A stretch of DNA of 64,000 nt from Jannaschia formosa (GCF_003340555.1 NZ_QPLJ01000001.1:124001-188000); one strand, 5' to 3'. Shown: positions 17,920 to 27,499, numbered from the stretch's first letter. The notes: generated by a model from the letters alone, not told the origin. A program made the numbers and translations.

Positions 17920-18645
17920 ATGAACGATTTTTTCAGAAGTCTCGCGTCCTTCCTGAAGGGCACGGCGGGCGCGGTGACGGTCGACTACGTGGTGCTGACG
18001 GCGGCCGCGACCGGCGTGGCTGTCGCCTCGTCGGACGTGGTCCGCGACGGGCTCCGCGCCCTCGCGGCGACGGTGAACTCGGAATCCACGGGCGAAGAGA
18101 TCGACGACCCCGCCAATGTCGGGCGCGTCTACCGGGAAAGCTTCGCCAACGGCGCGCCCGGCTGGGAGGGCGGCGACACGATCGAGATCGACGGGCGCAT
18201 GTCCCTCGGGCCCATCGGCGGCGGCGAAGGCGGCGAGAGCATGCGGCGCGAATTCCTCCTCGAGGACGGCCTTCCCTACACCACGATCGATTTCAACATG
18301 TTCGCGATGGACTCGCTCGACGACGAATCCGGGTACATCTATCTCGGCGGCCAGATCGTCGGCGAGGTCCGCAAGAACGCGGACGAGACCGTCTTCATCG
18401 ACTACGACATCCCGGGTGTCGAGATCACCGGAACCATCGTCCAGGATCGCGAGGCGATCGGCGGCCAGTCGGGCGCCGACCGCTGGTGGCGCGACAGCGA
18501 GATCGCGGTCTCGATCAAGTACAACCGCCCGGACCCCCATCTGACGCTCGGCTTCGGCTCGAACGCCGACCAGGCCAGCCACGACGAGTTCTTCGCGGTG
18601 CAGGACATCGTGGTGACGGGGCTGCACGATCCCGACGCGGAATAG
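17920..18645 (+). CDS. Exported protein with Flp-type pilin N-terminus
   Basis: The 241-residue product starts MNDFFRSLASFLKGTAGAVTVDYVVLTAAATGVAVASSDVV. The stretch GAVTVDYVVLTAA is the hallmark of Flp/TadE-type pilins of this order: prepilin-like cleavage at a glycine followed by a hydrophobic helix. Normal Flp pilins end soon after the helix, but here about 180 acidic residues follow and would lie outside the membrane. I do not recognise a fold in them; repeated DGxDxxxG-like acidic turns are compatible with a beta domain. No tad/cpa genes are nearby. An alternative start 51 bp upstream is possible. Confidence 0.65.
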   Translation: MNDFFRSLASFLKGTAGAVTVDYVVLTAAATGVAVASSDVVRDGLRALAATVNSESTGEEIDDPANVGRVYRESFANGAPGWEGGDTIEIDGRMSLGPIGGGEGGESMRREFLLEDGLPYTTIDFNMFAMDSLDDESGYIYLGGQIVGEVRKNADETVFIDYDIPGVEITGTIVQDREAIGGQSGADRWWRDSEIAVSIKYNRPDPHLTLGFGSNADQASHDEFFAVQDIVVTGLHDPDAE

Positions 18646-18918
18646 CCCCGCGCCCCCGGCACCGCGCCTTGGCCCGTCGCCATCCGGGCGACGCCGAAGG
18701 CGCCCCATTCCCCCTCAGTAACCGCGACCGGCCCGGCCTCCCCTCGCCCCGCCGCGCGATGTGGAGAGCGCCCCGGACCCTGCCCTGGCGCCGGACGACG
18801 ATCCCGATGCGCGTCCCTCTGCCCGGCAGGCCCGGCCGTTCCAAGACTTCCCTGCGACCCGCGATTTTCCTCTTGCAGCCCCTCCGCCGCTCCCATACAT
18901 CGCCTCTACCGAAACGGG

Positions 18919-18993
18919 GCGGGCGTAGCTCAGGGGTAGAGCATTACCTTGCCAAGGTAAGGGTCGTGAGTTCGAATCTCATCGCCCGCTCCA
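18919..18993 (+). tRNA. tRNA-Gly (GCC)
   Basis: The 75-nt cloverleaf runs from GCGGGCG to the encoded CCA. The acceptor stem GCGGGCG pairs with CGCCCGC. The anticodon stem-loop is TTACC-TTGCCAA-GGTAA with anticodon GCC, and the T-loop is GTTCGAATC. All arms pair well. Confidence 0.97.
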
Positions 18994-19107
18994 ATTCGGT
19001 CCTTCCTTCCAGGCTGCTCCTCCGACTGCGCGCGCAAAACGCGCGACGTCCGTCGCCGCCCCTCGCCCTCAGCCGACGCAGCCCCCGCCTGCGCAAGCCC
19101 CGCTCCT

Positions 19108-20820
19108 TCAGAACAGGATCACGTTGTCGACCCCCAGGACCGGCGCGCCCTCGATCCGTGCGACCAGCAGCGGCGCGTCCTCTCCGTCCCGCCCGTCCGC
19201 GTCGATCCGGAACTCTCCGTCCTGCCGGGAATAGAGCACCGTCCCCTGCCGCAGCGCCGCCTCGATCTGCCCCCGCGTGACCGCGCGAATGTCGACGCTG
19301 CCGGAGCCCAGCCCGAACAGCCGGTCGTCCAGCGCCAGCCGGTCGCCCGCCTCGAAGTCGAGGATCGCCATCGTCCCGTCCAGCCCGCCCCGCAGGAAGG
19401 CGAAGCTGTCCGCGCCCTCCCCGCCCCGGACCACGTCCGCGCCGCCCCCGCCGACGATCACGTTGGCGCCCGCATTGCCGGTGATCTCCGTATCCGTGCC
19501 GTCGCCGATCACCCGCAGGTCGGCCGCACCCAGCAGCGTGACGCGCTCGATCTCCTGCCCGCGCAGCCTGACATCGACCGTCGCCCGGATCTCGTCCGTG
19601 CCGCCCGCCCGAGCCTCGATGGCCCGGTCGCCCCGCGCGTCGAAGACGAAGACGTCGTCCCCGGCCCCACCCCGCATCAGGTCCGCCCCGGCCCCGCCAT
19701 CGAGCGTGTCGTCCCCGCCACCACCCGACAGCGTGTCCGCCCCGTCGCCGCCCGACAGGATGTCCGCGCCCGCCCGCCCCTCCAGCGAGTCGTCCCCGCC
19801 GAGCCCGAGCAGGTAGTCCGCCCCCGCGGCGCCGGTCAGCGTCCGCCCGCCCGAATCGCCCTCTTCCCGCCCCAGGACGATCGACAGCGGCCCGCCCTCG
19901 TGGAAACCCAGCGCTGCGTCGGAGGCGATCGCCCGCAGGCTCTCGGCATAGCGCGGCGAGCCATGCTCGACCCCGAAACCCGTCAGGGACGCCCCCGTGT
20001 TCGGCTGGTGCTGCAGGTCGATCGGCCCCAGATCGCCCGAGGGGTGGATGTTCCCCCGCAGCGCCTGGACGTTCAGCGCCCCCGAGGTGAAGGGAAAGCG
20101 CACCGGGTCCTCGGAATGCGCGATGTCAATGAAGTCCTCGGTCGCCGTCAGCGCCACGCCGCCCTCGGTCGAGACGAAGGCGGGATCGAAGTCCGCCTCG
20201 AACGCCTCGGGCCCCTCGATCACCCCCGGCGGAATCCCGGCCGAGCCGAGCGAGATAACCAGCAGGTCCGTCTCGACCCGCGCCGCGTCGAAGGCAGCGA
20301 ACATGGTCGCGACCGAGCCGCCCAGGCTGTGGCCGGCGAAGACCATCAGCCCGATCCCGTTCGCCGCGTCGTTGGCGTAGTCCACCGCCGCCTCCACCCA
20401 GGGCCGGTGCAGCGCGTAATGCGTGCCCAGCCCCTCGGGCCTGAAGGTCTGTCCCCGGATCGCGGCCAGCGTGTCGTCGGAATCGGTGCCGCGCGCGGTG
20501 TAGAACAGCGTGGTCCGGCCCGCGATCTCTCCCTGCACGATCAGCGCCTCGGCCGTGCCCCCCGGGGCGAAGGGACCGCCCCTGGCCAGCAACCCGCCGG
20601 CCTGCACCTCGCGCGAGGGCAGCAGCGCGCGCAGCCCCACCGGCAGGACCGTCCAGTCCTCCTGCCGCTCCGCCGCGATATGGCCGCCGTAGTCGTCGTC
20701 CCAGCCGTTGTCGGGCCGCCCCCGGAAGGCCGCCCCGATATCGGTCTCGCCATCCACCGTGTCCGTCAGGAAGGCCGCCATCTCGACCTCTGCGGCATGC
20801 GTCGCGATCGTCTTCTGCAT
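19108..20820 (-). CDS. RTX-type secreted lipase/esterase
   Basis: The 570-residue protein has an N-terminal alpha/beta-hydrolase (lipase class 3-like) domain with nucleophile Ser165 in GHSLGG. A block of glycine/aspartate-rich RTX nonapeptides follows at about 345-420 ([22 protein letters not shown]), with a further short set around 465-490 ([17 protein letters not shown]). RTX repeats fold on binding calcium outside the cell, and with no signal peptide this points to type I secretion through a C-terminal signal. GGAGGGC precedes the ATG. No T1SS genes lie nearby. It is divergent from hisB. Confidence 0.85.
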   Translation of the reverse strand: MQKTIATHAAEVEMAAFLTDTVDGETDIGAAFRGRPDNGWDDDYGGHIAAERQEDWTVLPVGLRALLPSREVQAGGLLARGGPFAPGGTAEALIVQGEIAGRTTLFYTARGTDSDDTLAAIRGQTFRPEGLGTHYALHRPWVEAAVDYANDAANGIGLMVFAGHSLGGSVATMFAAFDAARVETDLLVISLGSAGIPPGVIEGPEAFEADFDPAFVSTEGGVALTATEDFIDIAHSEDPVRFPFTSGALNVQALRGNIHPSGDLGPIDLQHQPNTGASLTGFGVEHGSPRYAESLRAIASDAALGFHEGGPLSIVLGREEGDSGGRTLTGAAGADYLLGLGGDDSLEGRAGADILSGGDGADTLSGGGGDDTLDGGAGADLMRGGAGDDVFVFDARGDRAIEARAGGTDEIRATVDVRLRGQEIERVTLLGAADLRVIGDGTDTEITGNAGANVIVGGGGADVVRGGEGADSFAFLRGGLDGTMAILDFEAGDRLALDDRLFGLGSGSVDIRAVTRGQIEAALRQGTVLYSRQDGEFRIDADGRDGEDAPLLVARIEGAPVLGVDNVILF

Positions 20821-20945
20821 CGGCCCGCCCTCCAGTTCGCGCAGCCCCAGGCTAGGCGACCGAGGCCGCTCCGCCAAGGACGGCCTGCCCTTCCCCGCCG
20901 CGCGGCGGTCCGCTATCAGGCCCCGACGCCAAGCAGGAGGCCCCG

Positions 20946-21533
20946 ATGCGCCGCGCCACCATCGCCCGCAAGACCGCCGAGACCGACATCTCGGTCACGC
21001 TCGACCTCGACGGGACGGGGACCTACGACAACGACACCGGGGTCGGCTTCTTCGACCACATGCTCGACCAGCTCGCCCGCCACGCGCTGCTCGACATGAC
21101 CGTCCGCTGCTCGGGCGACCTGCATGTCGACGACCACCACAGCGTCGAGGACGTGGGTATTGCGCTGGGCCAGGCGCTGACGCAGGCGATGGGCGACAAG
21201 CGCGGCATCCGCCGCTACGGCCATTGCTACCTGCCGATGGACGACGCGCTGGTGCGCGCAGCGCTCGACCTCTCGGGCCGGCCGTTCCTCGGCTGGGACG
21301 TCCCGATGACCGCCCCACAGATCAAGGGTTTCGACACCGAGCTCGTGCGCGAGTTCTTCCAGGCCTTCGCCACCCATGGCGGCATCACCCTGCATGTCGA
21401 CGGGCTGCGCGGGGTCAACAGCCACCACATCGCCGAGGCGACATTCAAGGCCGTCGCCCGCGCGCTGCGCGACGCGCTCGACACAGACCCGCGCAAGGCC
21501 GACGCGATTCCGTCGACGAAGGGCAGCCTGTGA
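20946..21533 (+). CDS. hisB: Imidazoleglycerol-phosphate dehydratase
   Basis: HisB dehydrates imidazoleglycerol phosphate to imidazoleacetol phosphate. It is the 195-residue monofunctional form, without the N-terminal phosphatase domain found in enterobacteria. The two duplicated metal-binding histidine motifs are visible: [12 protein letters not shown] with [10 protein letters not shown], and [10 protein letters not shown] with [12 protein letters not shown]. It is the first gene of the histidine cluster and its stop overlaps the hisH start by 4 bp (GTGA), indicating translational coupling. Confidence 0.97.
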   Translation: MRRATIARKTAETDISVTLDLDGTGTYDNDTGVGFFDHMLDQLARHALLDMTVRCSGDLHVDDHHSVEDVGIALGQALTQAMGDKRGIRRYGHCYLPMDDALVRAALDLSGRPFLGWDVPMTAPQIKGFDTELVREFFQAFATHGGITLHVDGLRGVNSHHIAEATFKAVARALRDALDTDPRKADAIPSTKGSL

Positions 21534-22165
21534 CCACGGTCCTCATCGACTACGAGAGCGGGAACCTCCACTCCGCCCAGAAGGCGTTCGAGCGGATGGC
21601 GCGCGAGACCGGGGCCGGTGAGGTCCTCGTCACCAGCGACCCCGACGCCGTGGCCCGCGCCACCCGCGTCGTCCTTCCCGGCGACGGCGCCTTCCCCGCC
21701 TGCCGCCGCGGCCTCGCCGCGATGGCGGGGCTGGAGGAGGCGCTGCGCGACACCGTGCGCCGCGGGACCCCGTTCCTCGGCATCTGCGTCGGCATGCAGA
21801 TGCTCGCGACGCGGGGCCTTGAATACGAGACGGTGGAAGGCTTCGGCCTGATCGCGGGCGAGGTTACGCGCATCGTCCCCGACAACGCCGCGATGAAGGT
21901 GCCGCATATGGGCTGGAACGACCTGGTCGTTACCGGCGCCCACCCCGTCCTCGACGGCATCGCGACCGGCGACCACGCCTATTTCGTACATTCCTACGCG
22001 ATGCAGGTCGCCGATCCGGCCGACCGGCTGGCTTACGTCGACTATGGCGGCGACGTCACCGCCATCGTCGCCAAGGACAACGTCGTCGGCACCCAGTTCC
22101 ACCCGGAGAAGAGCCAGCGCACCGGCCTGCGCCTCATCGCGAACTTCCTGACCTGGAATCCCTGA
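21530..22165 (+). CDS. hisH: Imidazole glycerol phosphate synthase, glutaminase subunit
   Basis: HisH hydrolyses glutamine and channels ammonia to HisF. The 211-residue product begins with GTG ([15 protein letters not shown]) inside the hisB stop. Class I amidotransferase residues are present: nucleophile Cys86 in GICVGMQ, then His191 and Glu193 in QFHPEKSQ. The oxyanion strand [10 protein letters not shown] is present. Its partner HisF is encoded 1.8 kb downstream. Confidence 0.97.
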   Translation: MTTVLIDYESGNLHSAQKAFERMARETGAGEVLVTSDPDAVARATRVVLPGDGAFPACRRGLAAMAGLEEALRDTVRRGTPFLGICVGMQMLATRGLEYETVEGFGLIAGEVTRIVPDNAAMKVPHMGWNDLVVTGAHPVLDGIATGDHAYFVHSYAMQVADPADRLAYVDYGGDVTAIVAKDNVVGTQFHPEKSQRTGLRLIANFLTWNP

Positions 22166-22298
22166 TGCACGCGCCGCAGGAGCAGACCGCCGGGGGCCGC
22201 GCCGGCCCCGCTCCTTCCGGCCCGACGCGACACGCCTCGCCCCGGACATGCAGGACGACCCGTTAACTCCCTGTCAAGGTTAACGCGCCGCCCCCGTC

Positions 22299-22357
22299 TT
22301 CCTGTGGCCGGAAATACTCCGGGGGGAGCCGAAGGCGGGGGGCAGAGCCCCCCTCCC
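22299..22357 (+). repeat. Intergenic repeat, copy 1
   Basis: The core GTGGCCGGAAATACTCC (22304-22320) is followed by a G-rich arm that can pair with GCAGAGCCCCCC. It lies between the convergent hisH and DUF2147 genes. Related copies are near 37831, 48934 and, inverted, 50034. The position in gene-free gaps and the hairpin arm suggest a terminator-linked dispersed repeat. Confidence 0.7.
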
Positions 22358-22379
22358 CGCCCGACCCCGGGCACGAACT

Positions 22380-22766
22380 CTACTGGATCTTCACCCAGGT
22401 CTGCCGCGCGCAGAGCAGCCCGCCGGCGATGCAGCCGCGCAGCGCGAGTTGGTTGCCCTCCAGCTGGACCTTCCCGAAATAGACCTTGTCGTTCGACGGC
22501 CGCCAGACGCGCCCCTCGTAGGCCCCGCCGCCCTGCGCCGCCATGTCCCGGACGATCTGCTTGCCGATATTCGGAGAGCTGTACTCGCCCTCGGCGTTGA
22601 ACGTCCGCGAGATGGTGCCGCAATAGTTCCCGCCGCAGGGCGCGATGGTGACATAGGCGAAGGACCCGTCGTCGACCTCGGTCTGCCAGATGCCCTCGAT
22701 CGGATCAGCCGAGGCGGCGGCGGCGAGGCCCAGGGCCGCGACGAGCGCGAATGCGAAGCGTTTCAT
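22380..22766 (-). CDS. Secreted DUF2147 protein
   Basis: This is a 128-residue exported protein. The signal peptide ends [10 protein letters not shown], after which the DUF2147 pattern follows: [17 protein letters not shown], then [11 protein letters not shown], and a C-terminal [16 protein letters not shown]. Two cysteine pairs could form disulfides in the periplasm. Function is unknown; the family folds as a small beta-barrel. It is encoded against the direction of the histidine cluster, between hisH and hisA, so it has its own promoter in 22767-22900. Confidence 0.85.
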   Translation of the reverse strand: MKRFAFALVAALGLAAAASADPIEGIWQTEVDDGSFAYVTIAPCGGNYCGTISRTFNAEGEYSSPNIGKQIVRDMAAQGGGAYEGRVWRPSNDKVYFGKVQLEGNQLALRGCIAGGLLCARQTWVKIQ

Positions 22767-22900
22767 GGATGATCTCCTCCCGTGAGTCACCCGACGGTGG
22801 CGCGCCTCCGGCGCGACTGGCAAGTGTGACGTTTCGGCATTTCCCCCCGCGCGGCGATACGGCAGAAGCGGGCCGGACCCGAGCGACAGGAGCCCGCGCC

Positions 22901-23620
22901 ATGATCCTCTACCCCGCCATCGACCTGAAAGACGGCCAGGCCGTGCGCCTCGTGCACGGCGAGATGGACAGCGCCACGGTCTTCAACGACGACCCCGCCG
23001 CGCAGGCGCTGGCCTTCCAGCAGGCGGGCTGCGAGTGGGTCCATCTCGTCGACCTGAACGGCGCCTTCGCGGGCCGGCCCGTCAACGGCGCGGCGGTCGA
23101 CGCGATCCTGAGCAAGCTCTCCGTGCCCGCCCAGCTCGGCGGCGGCATCCGCGACATGGCGACCATAGAGGGCTGGCTGCAGAAGGGCCTCGCCCGCGTG
23201 ATCCTCGGCACGGTCGCGGTCGAGAATCCCGATCTCGTGCGCGAGGCCGCCCGCGCCTTCCCCGGCCGCGTCGCCGTCGGCATCGACGCCCGAAAGGGCA
23301 TGGTCGCGACCAAGGGCTGGGCCGAGGCGACGACCGTAACCGCTACCGACCTCGCCCGCCGCTTCGAGGACGCGGGCGTCGCCGCCATCGTCTACACCGA
23401 TATCGACCGCGACGGCGCGATGGGCGGCCCCAATGTCGAGGCGACCGACGCGCTGGCCCGCGCCGTCTCCATCCCCGTCATCGCCTCGGGCGGCGTCTCG
23501 TCGCTCGCCGACCTCCTGGCGCTGAAGGCCAAGGGCACCATCGCCGGCGCGATCTCCGGCCGCGCGCTCTACGACGGCGCCATCGACCTCGGCGAGGCCC
23601 TGCGCGCCCTGCGCGGATGA
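22901..23620 (+). CDS. hisA: Phosphoribosylformimino-5-aminoimidazole carboxamide ribotide isomerase
   Basis: HisA carries out the Amadori rearrangement of ProFAR to PRFAR. The 239-residue (beta-alpha)8 barrel starts [17 protein letters not shown] with catalytic Asp8; the second catalytic aspartate is Asp129 in VGIDARKG. The duplicated phosphate loops QLGGGIRD and IASGGVSS are intact. GACAGGAG precedes the ATG. Its stop overlaps the next start by 4 bp. Confidence 0.97.
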   Translation: MILYPAIDLKDGQAVRLVHGEMDSATVFNDDPAAQALAFQQAGCEWVHLVDLNGAFAGRPVNGAAVDAILSKLSVPAQLGGGIRDMATIEGWLQKGLARVILGTVAVENPDLVREAARAFPGRVAVGIDARKGMVATKGWAEATTVTATDLARRFEDAGVAAIVYTDIDRDGAMGGPNVEATDALARAVSIPVIASGGVSSLADLLALKAKGTIAGAISGRALYDGAIDLGEALRALRG

Positions 23621-23874
23621 GGCCGCCGCGCCTCGTCCTTGCCGCGGCCGCCGCGCTGGCGGCTTTCGCCGCCACCCACGTCGCGATGCGCCTTCTGCTC
23701 CACGCCTACGCCTGCCGGACCCCCGCCGCCTGGTGGCCCGACTGGGCCTGGCGCTGCCTCGACCCCGGCATCCGCGCGGTCCAGTCCCTGACCCGCCTCG
23801 GCTGGGACACCGCGCTTCCGCTCTTCGCCGCCGTCGCGGTCTTCCTCGCCATCGGCCTGACGCGGAAGGCCTGA
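23617..23874 (+). CDS. Small membrane protein in the his cluster
   Basis: This is an 85-residue protein of unknown function. Its ATG overlaps the hisA stop (ATGA), so it is probably translated with hisA. Two hydrophobic helices (about 5-28 and 65-82) flank a loop rich in Trp, Cys and Pro ([19 protein letters not shown]), which may face the periplasm with a disulfide. No family was recognised. High GC and codon use match the neighbours. Coupling to hisA is a fact of the sequence, but a role in histidine synthesis is not implied. Confidence 0.65.
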   Translation: MRPPRLVLAAAAALAAFAATHVAMRLLLHAYACRTPAAWWPDWAWRCLDPGIRAVQSLTRLGWDTALPLFAAVAVFLAIGLTRKA

Positions 23875-23920
23875 CCGTCGCGCATTGCCCCCCTCCCCCG
23901 GCGCGGCTACACCCGCGCCC

Positions 23921-24682
23921 ATGCTGAAGACGCGCATCATTCCCTGCCTCGACGTGGCCGACGGCCGCGTGGTCAAGGGCGTCAACTTCGTCGACCTGAT
24001 CGACGCGGGCGACCCGGTGGAGAGCGCCCGCGCCTACGACGCCGCGGGCGCGGACGAGCTCTGCTTTCTCGACATCCACGCCACGCACGAGAATCGCGGC
24101 ACGATCTACGACCTCGCCACCCGCACGGCCGAGGCCTGCTTCATGCCGCTGACCATCGGCGGCGGCGTCCGCACGGTGGACGACGTGCGCAACCTGCTGC
24201 TCGCCGGGGCCGACAAGGTCAGCTTCAACTCCGCCGCCGTGGCCGACCCCGATGTGCTCAGCCGCGCCGCCGACCGCTTCGGCAGCCAGTGCATCGTCTG
24301 CGCCATCGACGCGAAGACGGTCGCCCCCGGCAAGTGGGAGATATTCACCCATGGCGGCCGCAAGCCCACCGGCATCGACGCCGTGGCCTTCGCGAAGACC
24401 GTCGCGCAGAAGGGCGCCGGAGAGATCCTGCTGACCTCGATGGACCGCGACGGGACGAAGTCGGGCTTCAACCTTGCCTTGACCCGCGCCGTCTCGGACG
24501 CAGTGCCGATCCCGGTGATTGCCAGCGGCGGCGTCGGCACGCTCGACCACCTCGTCGAGGGCGTGACCGAGGGCGGCGCCTCGGCGGTGCTCGCCGCCTC
24601 GATCTTCCATTTCGGCACCTACACCATCGCCGAGGCCAAGGCTCACATGGCTGCGGCCGGAATTCCGGTAAGGCTCGAATGA
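23921..24682 (+). CDS. hisF: Imidazole glycerol phosphate synthase, cyclase subunit
   Basis: HisF joins HisH-derived ammonia to PRFAR to give imidazoleglycerol phosphate and AICAR. The 253-residue barrel begins [20 protein letters not shown], with catalytic Asp11 and Asp130 (VCAIDAK). Phosphate loops TIGGGVRT and IASGGVGT are present. An upstream in-frame ATG is ignored because this start matches the family exactly. Its stop overlaps the hisE start by 4 bp. Confidence 0.97.
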   Translation: MLKTRIIPCLDVADGRVVKGVNFVDLIDAGDPVESARAYDAAGADELCFLDIHATHENRGTIYDLATRTAEACFMPLTIGGGVRTVDDVRNLLLAGADKVSFNSAAVADPDVLSRAADRFGSQCIVCAIDAKTVAPGKWEIFTHGGRKPTGIDAVAFAKTVAQKGAGEILLTSMDRDGTKSGFNLALTRAVSDAVPIPVIASGGVGTLDHLVEGVTEGGASAVLAASIFHFGTYTIAEAKAHMAAAGIPVRLE

Positions 24683-24996
24683 CGCATCCGCTCGACCGCC
24701 TCTTCGCCACCGTCGAGTCGCGCAAGGGCGCGGACCCGTCGGCAAGCTGGACCGCCAAGCTGCTGGCGAAGGGACCGGAGAAATGCGCCGAGAAGTTCGG
24801 CGAGGAAGCCATCGAGGCGATCATCGAGGCCGTGCGCGACGACAAGGCGGCGCTCACCTCCGAGGCCGCCGACGTGCTTTTCCATCTCTGCGTGATGCTC
24901 GCCGCCCGCGACGTGCCGCTCTCGGACGTGCTTGCCGAACTCGACCGGCGGGCCGGCATCTCCGGCCTCGCCGAGAAGGCCGCCCGGGGCGACTGA
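24679..24996 (+). CDS. hisE: Phosphoribosyl-ATP pyrophosphatase
   Basis: HisE removes pyrophosphate from phosphoribosyl-ATP, the second step of histidine synthesis. The 105-residue all-alpha protein has the MazG-like metal-binding helix pair: [16 protein letters not shown] followed by [13 protein letters not shown]. Translation is coupled to hisF by ATGA overlap. It ends the cluster; no T-rich terminator was seen in the following 290 bp. Confidence 0.95.
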   Translation: MTHPLDRLFATVESRKGADPSASWTAKLLAKGPEKCAEKFGEEAIEAIIEAVRDDKAALTSEAADVLFHLCVMLAARDVPLSDVLAELDRRAGISGLAEKAARGD

Positions 24997-25289
24997 CAAG
25001 GCCCACGGGCATTCCTGGGACCGCTCTGGGTCAGCGCCCCACCGCCCGGCCAGGGGAGCGGATCAGGACGTCACGCGACACCGATCCGGCACGACGAATG
25101 ACCTTCGGAGGGAAAGGGATGCAAGACGACGCTCCGGGTGCGGAACCATTGCGCCGTCTTGCGCGTTACCAGACCAGCCAACCTGCAAACAGGCTGTTCC
25201 GGTAACGATCCAATATTAGGGCAACTGGGCGGGCGCGTCCACTGTGTTAACAATTGTTGGCGTGTTCGCCCCGACCTGTCCCCGATCGG

Positions 25290-25763
25290 CTACAGCCGCG
25301 ACGACAGGATGCCGGTGGCGAAGCCCGCCTTGCGCAGCTCGCCGAACAGGCGTTGATGCTCGATCTTTGGGCAGCGATCTTCCACGAAGTCGATGCCCGC
25401 AGCCGCGCACATCTCGCGCGCCTCGGGGCTCGTGACGCCTATCTGCAGCCAGACGCAGGACAAATCCGGCAGCAGGCGCAGCGCCTCCTCGACCAGTCCG
25501 GGCACGGCCTCGGGCTTGCGGAAGACGTCCAGCACGTCGACCGGCCCCTCGATCTCGGCCAGGCTGGCAACGACGGTGCCCCCGAAAAGTTCGGTTCCGG
25601 CGGCTTTGGGGTTGACCGAGACGATCCGATACCCCCTGCGATGCAGATACCGCGCGACATAATTGCTCGGCCGGATCGGGTCCGGCGAGACGCCGACGCA
25701 GGCAAAGCTCTTCGCCCGAGTCAGGATCGCGCGCAGGAAGGAATCTGTCGGGGCCTGGGTCAT
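25290..25763 (-). CDS. CoA-binding domain protein (YccU-like)
   Basis: The 157-residue product has the Rossmann-type CoA-binding fold. The nucleotide loop is FACVGVSPDPIRPSNYVARYL, followed by YRIVSVNPKAAGTELFGG and later VWLQIGVTSPEAREMCAAAGIDFVEDRCPKIEH. It resembles succinyl-CoA ligase N-domains but is a stand-alone protein whose role is unknown. The start MTQAPTDSFLRAIL was chosen because the upstream frame has no family residues. It appears to be a single gene, with a terminator structure upstream belonging to the next unit. Confidence 0.88.
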   Translation of the reverse strand: MTQAPTDSFLRAILTRAKSFACVGVSPDPIRPSNYVARYLHRRGYRIVSVNPKAAGTELFGGTVVASLAEIEGPVDVLDVFRKPEAVPGLVEEALRLLPDLSCVWLQIGVTSPEAREMCAAAGIDFVEDRCPKIEHQRLFGELRKAGFATGILSSRL

Positions 25764-25832
25764 GGGCGGCAGGAGAACAGGACTCCGCCGCCGTTGAAAA
25801 GGCCCGATTCGCGTGGCCCCGGGACGGCGACG

Positions 25833-25865
25833 AAAAAAGGGCCCGCAGCGTGATGCTACGGGCCC
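25833..25865 (-). terminator. Rho-independent terminator, minus strand
   Basis: On the minus strand an 11-bp stem (25865-25855 with 25849-25839, one mismatch) closes a 5-nt loop and is followed by six T (25838-25833). It probably ends the rlmB/zinc-ribbon transcript, or a small RNA encoded between 25866 and 26007. Confidence 0.85.
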
Positions 25866-25989
25866 GAGGTGTGGAACGAGGGACAGTGAACCGGGGATGG
25901 GAGTTCCAAATGCCATCCCCCACAGGTACAAGGAAAACGTGCCACCCCGGCGGGGGTTCCGGTTTGGCGCGATTTTTTTTTCCACAGGC
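25866..25989. other. Structured gene-free stretch, possible small RNA
   Basis: A perfect 8-bp hairpin (25893-25900 with 25913-25920) lies next to a CCCCGGCGGGG hairpin that is followed by nine T (25972-25981) on the plus strand. Together with the minus-strand terminator at 25833-25865 this gives dense structure and termination signals in both directions. No reading frame was found. It may be an expressed small RNA or a bidirectional terminator zone. Confidence 0.4.
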
Positions 25990-26007
25990 CTGCCGGCGGT
26001 GCCGCGG

Positions 26008-26292
26008 TCAGTCGAAGATGTCTTCGATCCCGTCCCGGATCTCCTCGACCAGCTTCTGCAGAAACCCCTTCCGCTTCTTCCGCTTCCCGGCCTTGCGTGG
26101 CGTCAGCCTCACGGGATGCGCGGGCCTCGGATGCCGCGCCGCCGCCTCGGCCTGAACGGGCCGCAGCGGCTTCATCGCCGTCAGCGCCGCCCCGCAGAAG
26201 GCGCAGGCCAGCGCGTGCCCGTCCCGCGCCGTCGGGCGAAGCGTGGTGCGCGTGCCGCAATAGCAGCAGGTCGCCAGCTTCAGTTCAGCCAT
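26008..26292 (-). CDS. Small zinc-ribbon protein
   Basis: This is a 94-residue protein with two CxxC knuckles, CCYCGTRT at residues 9-12 and CAFCGAAL near 30-37, which form a probable zinc ribbon. A strongly basic linker (RKAGKRKKRKG) and an acidic C-terminus (EEIRDGIEDIFD) follow. The start overlaps the rlmB stop by 8 bp, so it is the second gene of a two-gene unit. Nucleic-acid binding is plausible from the zinc ribbon and basic stretch, but no named family was recognised. Confidence 0.75.
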   Translation of the reverse strand: MAELKLATCCYCGTRTTLRPTARDGHALACAFCGAALTAMKPLRPVQAEAAARHPRPAHPVRLTPRKAGKRKKRKGFLQKLVEEIRDGIEDIFD

Positions 26293-27073
26293 CGCGGCCT
26301 TCGCGCATCGCGAACAGCGCGACGGCGGCGGCGTTCGAGACGTTGAGCGATCCGAAGGCCCCCGCCGGGTCGATCCGCACCATGCGGTCGCAGAGGCTCC
26401 GCGTCCGCTCCCGCAGCCCCGGCCCCTCGGCGCCCATCACGATTGCCGTGGGCGTGGTGCGCAGCGTGGCGGCGGCCTCCGACAGCGTCTCCGGCGCCTC
26501 CCCGTCCAGCCCGACCGTGACGTAGCCCAGGTCGCGCAACGTCTCCATCGCGTCGCCCAGGTTGCCCACGCGCAGATAGGGCTGCCGCTCCAGCGCGCCC
26601 GAGGCGGTCTTGGCCAGCGCGCCGGTCTCCGGCGCCGAATGCCGCGTCGGCGCGATCACGGCCCGCGCGCCGAACACCTCGGCCGAGCGCAGGATGGCCC
26701 CCGCATTGTGCGGGTCCGTCACCCGGTCCAGCAGCACCAGAAGCGGCGCCCCCTGCCCCGGCCGCGCAAGGTCGGCCAGCCTGCCCCAGTCGAGCGGCTT
26801 CACCTCCAGCGCGGCGCCCTGATGGACCGATCCGGGGTCGAGCGGCACCGGGAACTTCCTCGGGTCCGCGATCTCCGGCTCCATGCCCGAGGCCGCCACC
26901 GCGTCGCCGAGCCGGTCGGCCGCGTTCTTCGTCAGGACGAGACGCAGCCGCTCCCGCATCGGATTGGCCAGCGCGTCGCGCACGGCATGCAGCCCGAACA
27001 ACCAGACGGTGGCCTGCGCCGCCGCGCGGCGGCCCTGTTCCTTCTCGACGACCCATCTGGGTTTCTGCGCCAT
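26285..27073 (-). CDS. rlmB: 23S rRNA (guanosine(2251)-2'-O)-methyltransferase RlmB family
   Basis: The 262-residue SpoU/TrmH-family SPOUT methyltransferase has an N-terminal substrate-binding domain (VWLFGLHAVRDALANPMRERLRLVL). Three SPOUT motifs follow: LLDRVTDPHNAGAILRSA, IVMGAEGPGLRE and GSLNVSNAAAVALF. This pattern fits RlmB, which methylates G2251 in the ribosomal P-loop, though other TrmH-family targets cannot be excluded. ATG (MAQKPRW) was preferred over an in-frame GTG three codons upstream. Confidence 0.9.
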   Translation of the reverse strand: MAQKPRWVVEKEQGRRAAAQATVWLFGLHAVRDALANPMRERLRLVLTKNAADRLGDAVAASGMEPEIADPRKFPVPLDPGSVHQGAALEVKPLDWGRLADLARPGQGAPLLVLLDRVTDPHNAGAILRSAEVFGARAVIAPTRHSAPETGALAKTASGALERQPYLRVGNLGDAMETLRDLGYVTVGLDGEAPETLSEAAATLRTTPTAIVMGAEGPGLRERTRSLCDRMVRIDPAGAFGSLNVSNAAAVALFAMREGRDG

Positions 27074-27181
27074 TCTCGTCACCCGTGGATCACCCGTAGA
27101 TCACCCGTGTATCACCCGTCGGTATTCCGGCCACAACAGCGCTTGACCCTACCCGGTGCGGCTAGTAGCACGCCGCCCAGT

Positions 27182-27265
27182 GGGCGACAGGCCGCAAGGT
27201 GTGGCAGGGGACTGTAACTCCCTCGAGGCGACTCACGCCTGGTTCGATTCCAGGGTCGCCCACCA
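27182..27265 (+). tRNA. tRNA-Tyr (GTA)
   Basis: This is an 84-nt class II tRNA with encoded CCA. The acceptor GGGCGAC pairs with GTCGCCC, and the anticodon loop is CTGTAAC with anticodon GTA. A long variable arm (GGCG-ACTCA-CGCC) is followed by the T-loop TTCGATT between CCTGG and CCAGG. The long variable arm with a GTA anticodon is diagnostic for bacterial tRNA-Tyr. It is divergent from rlmB. Confidence 0.95.
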
Positions 27266-27499
27266 ACTCTCTCGAAAGGTTCGGTTTTCCCCTTCGGGGA
27301 CCAGCGGCGTCCCGCGCAACCCCTCGGCCGTCGCAGCACCGGACCTGTCCCGGTCCCGCAGGCTGCCGTGGCTCCCCGGACGTGGCCGCGACAGCATCAC
27401 GACCTCGAGCGCCAGCCGGCCGAACCGGCTCCGCTCCGCCCCCGCCTTTCGGCGAAGGCATTGGGCCGGATCGCGAAGGCAGTCTCGTAACCAACTGAT

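Noticed and set aside
22261-22285. CGTTAAC/GTTAACG inverted repeat considered as a CtrA site
   Set aside because: The half-sites are 13 bp apart rather than 7, and it lies between convergent gene ends where a promoter is not needed.
25119-25205. 28-codon frame with a good purine-rich ribosome-binding site after hisE
   Set aside because: Too short to judge, no motif, no coupling to a neighbour. The rest of the 293-bp gap 24997-25289 shows only an AT-richer patch with GTTAACAATTG and no clear promoter.
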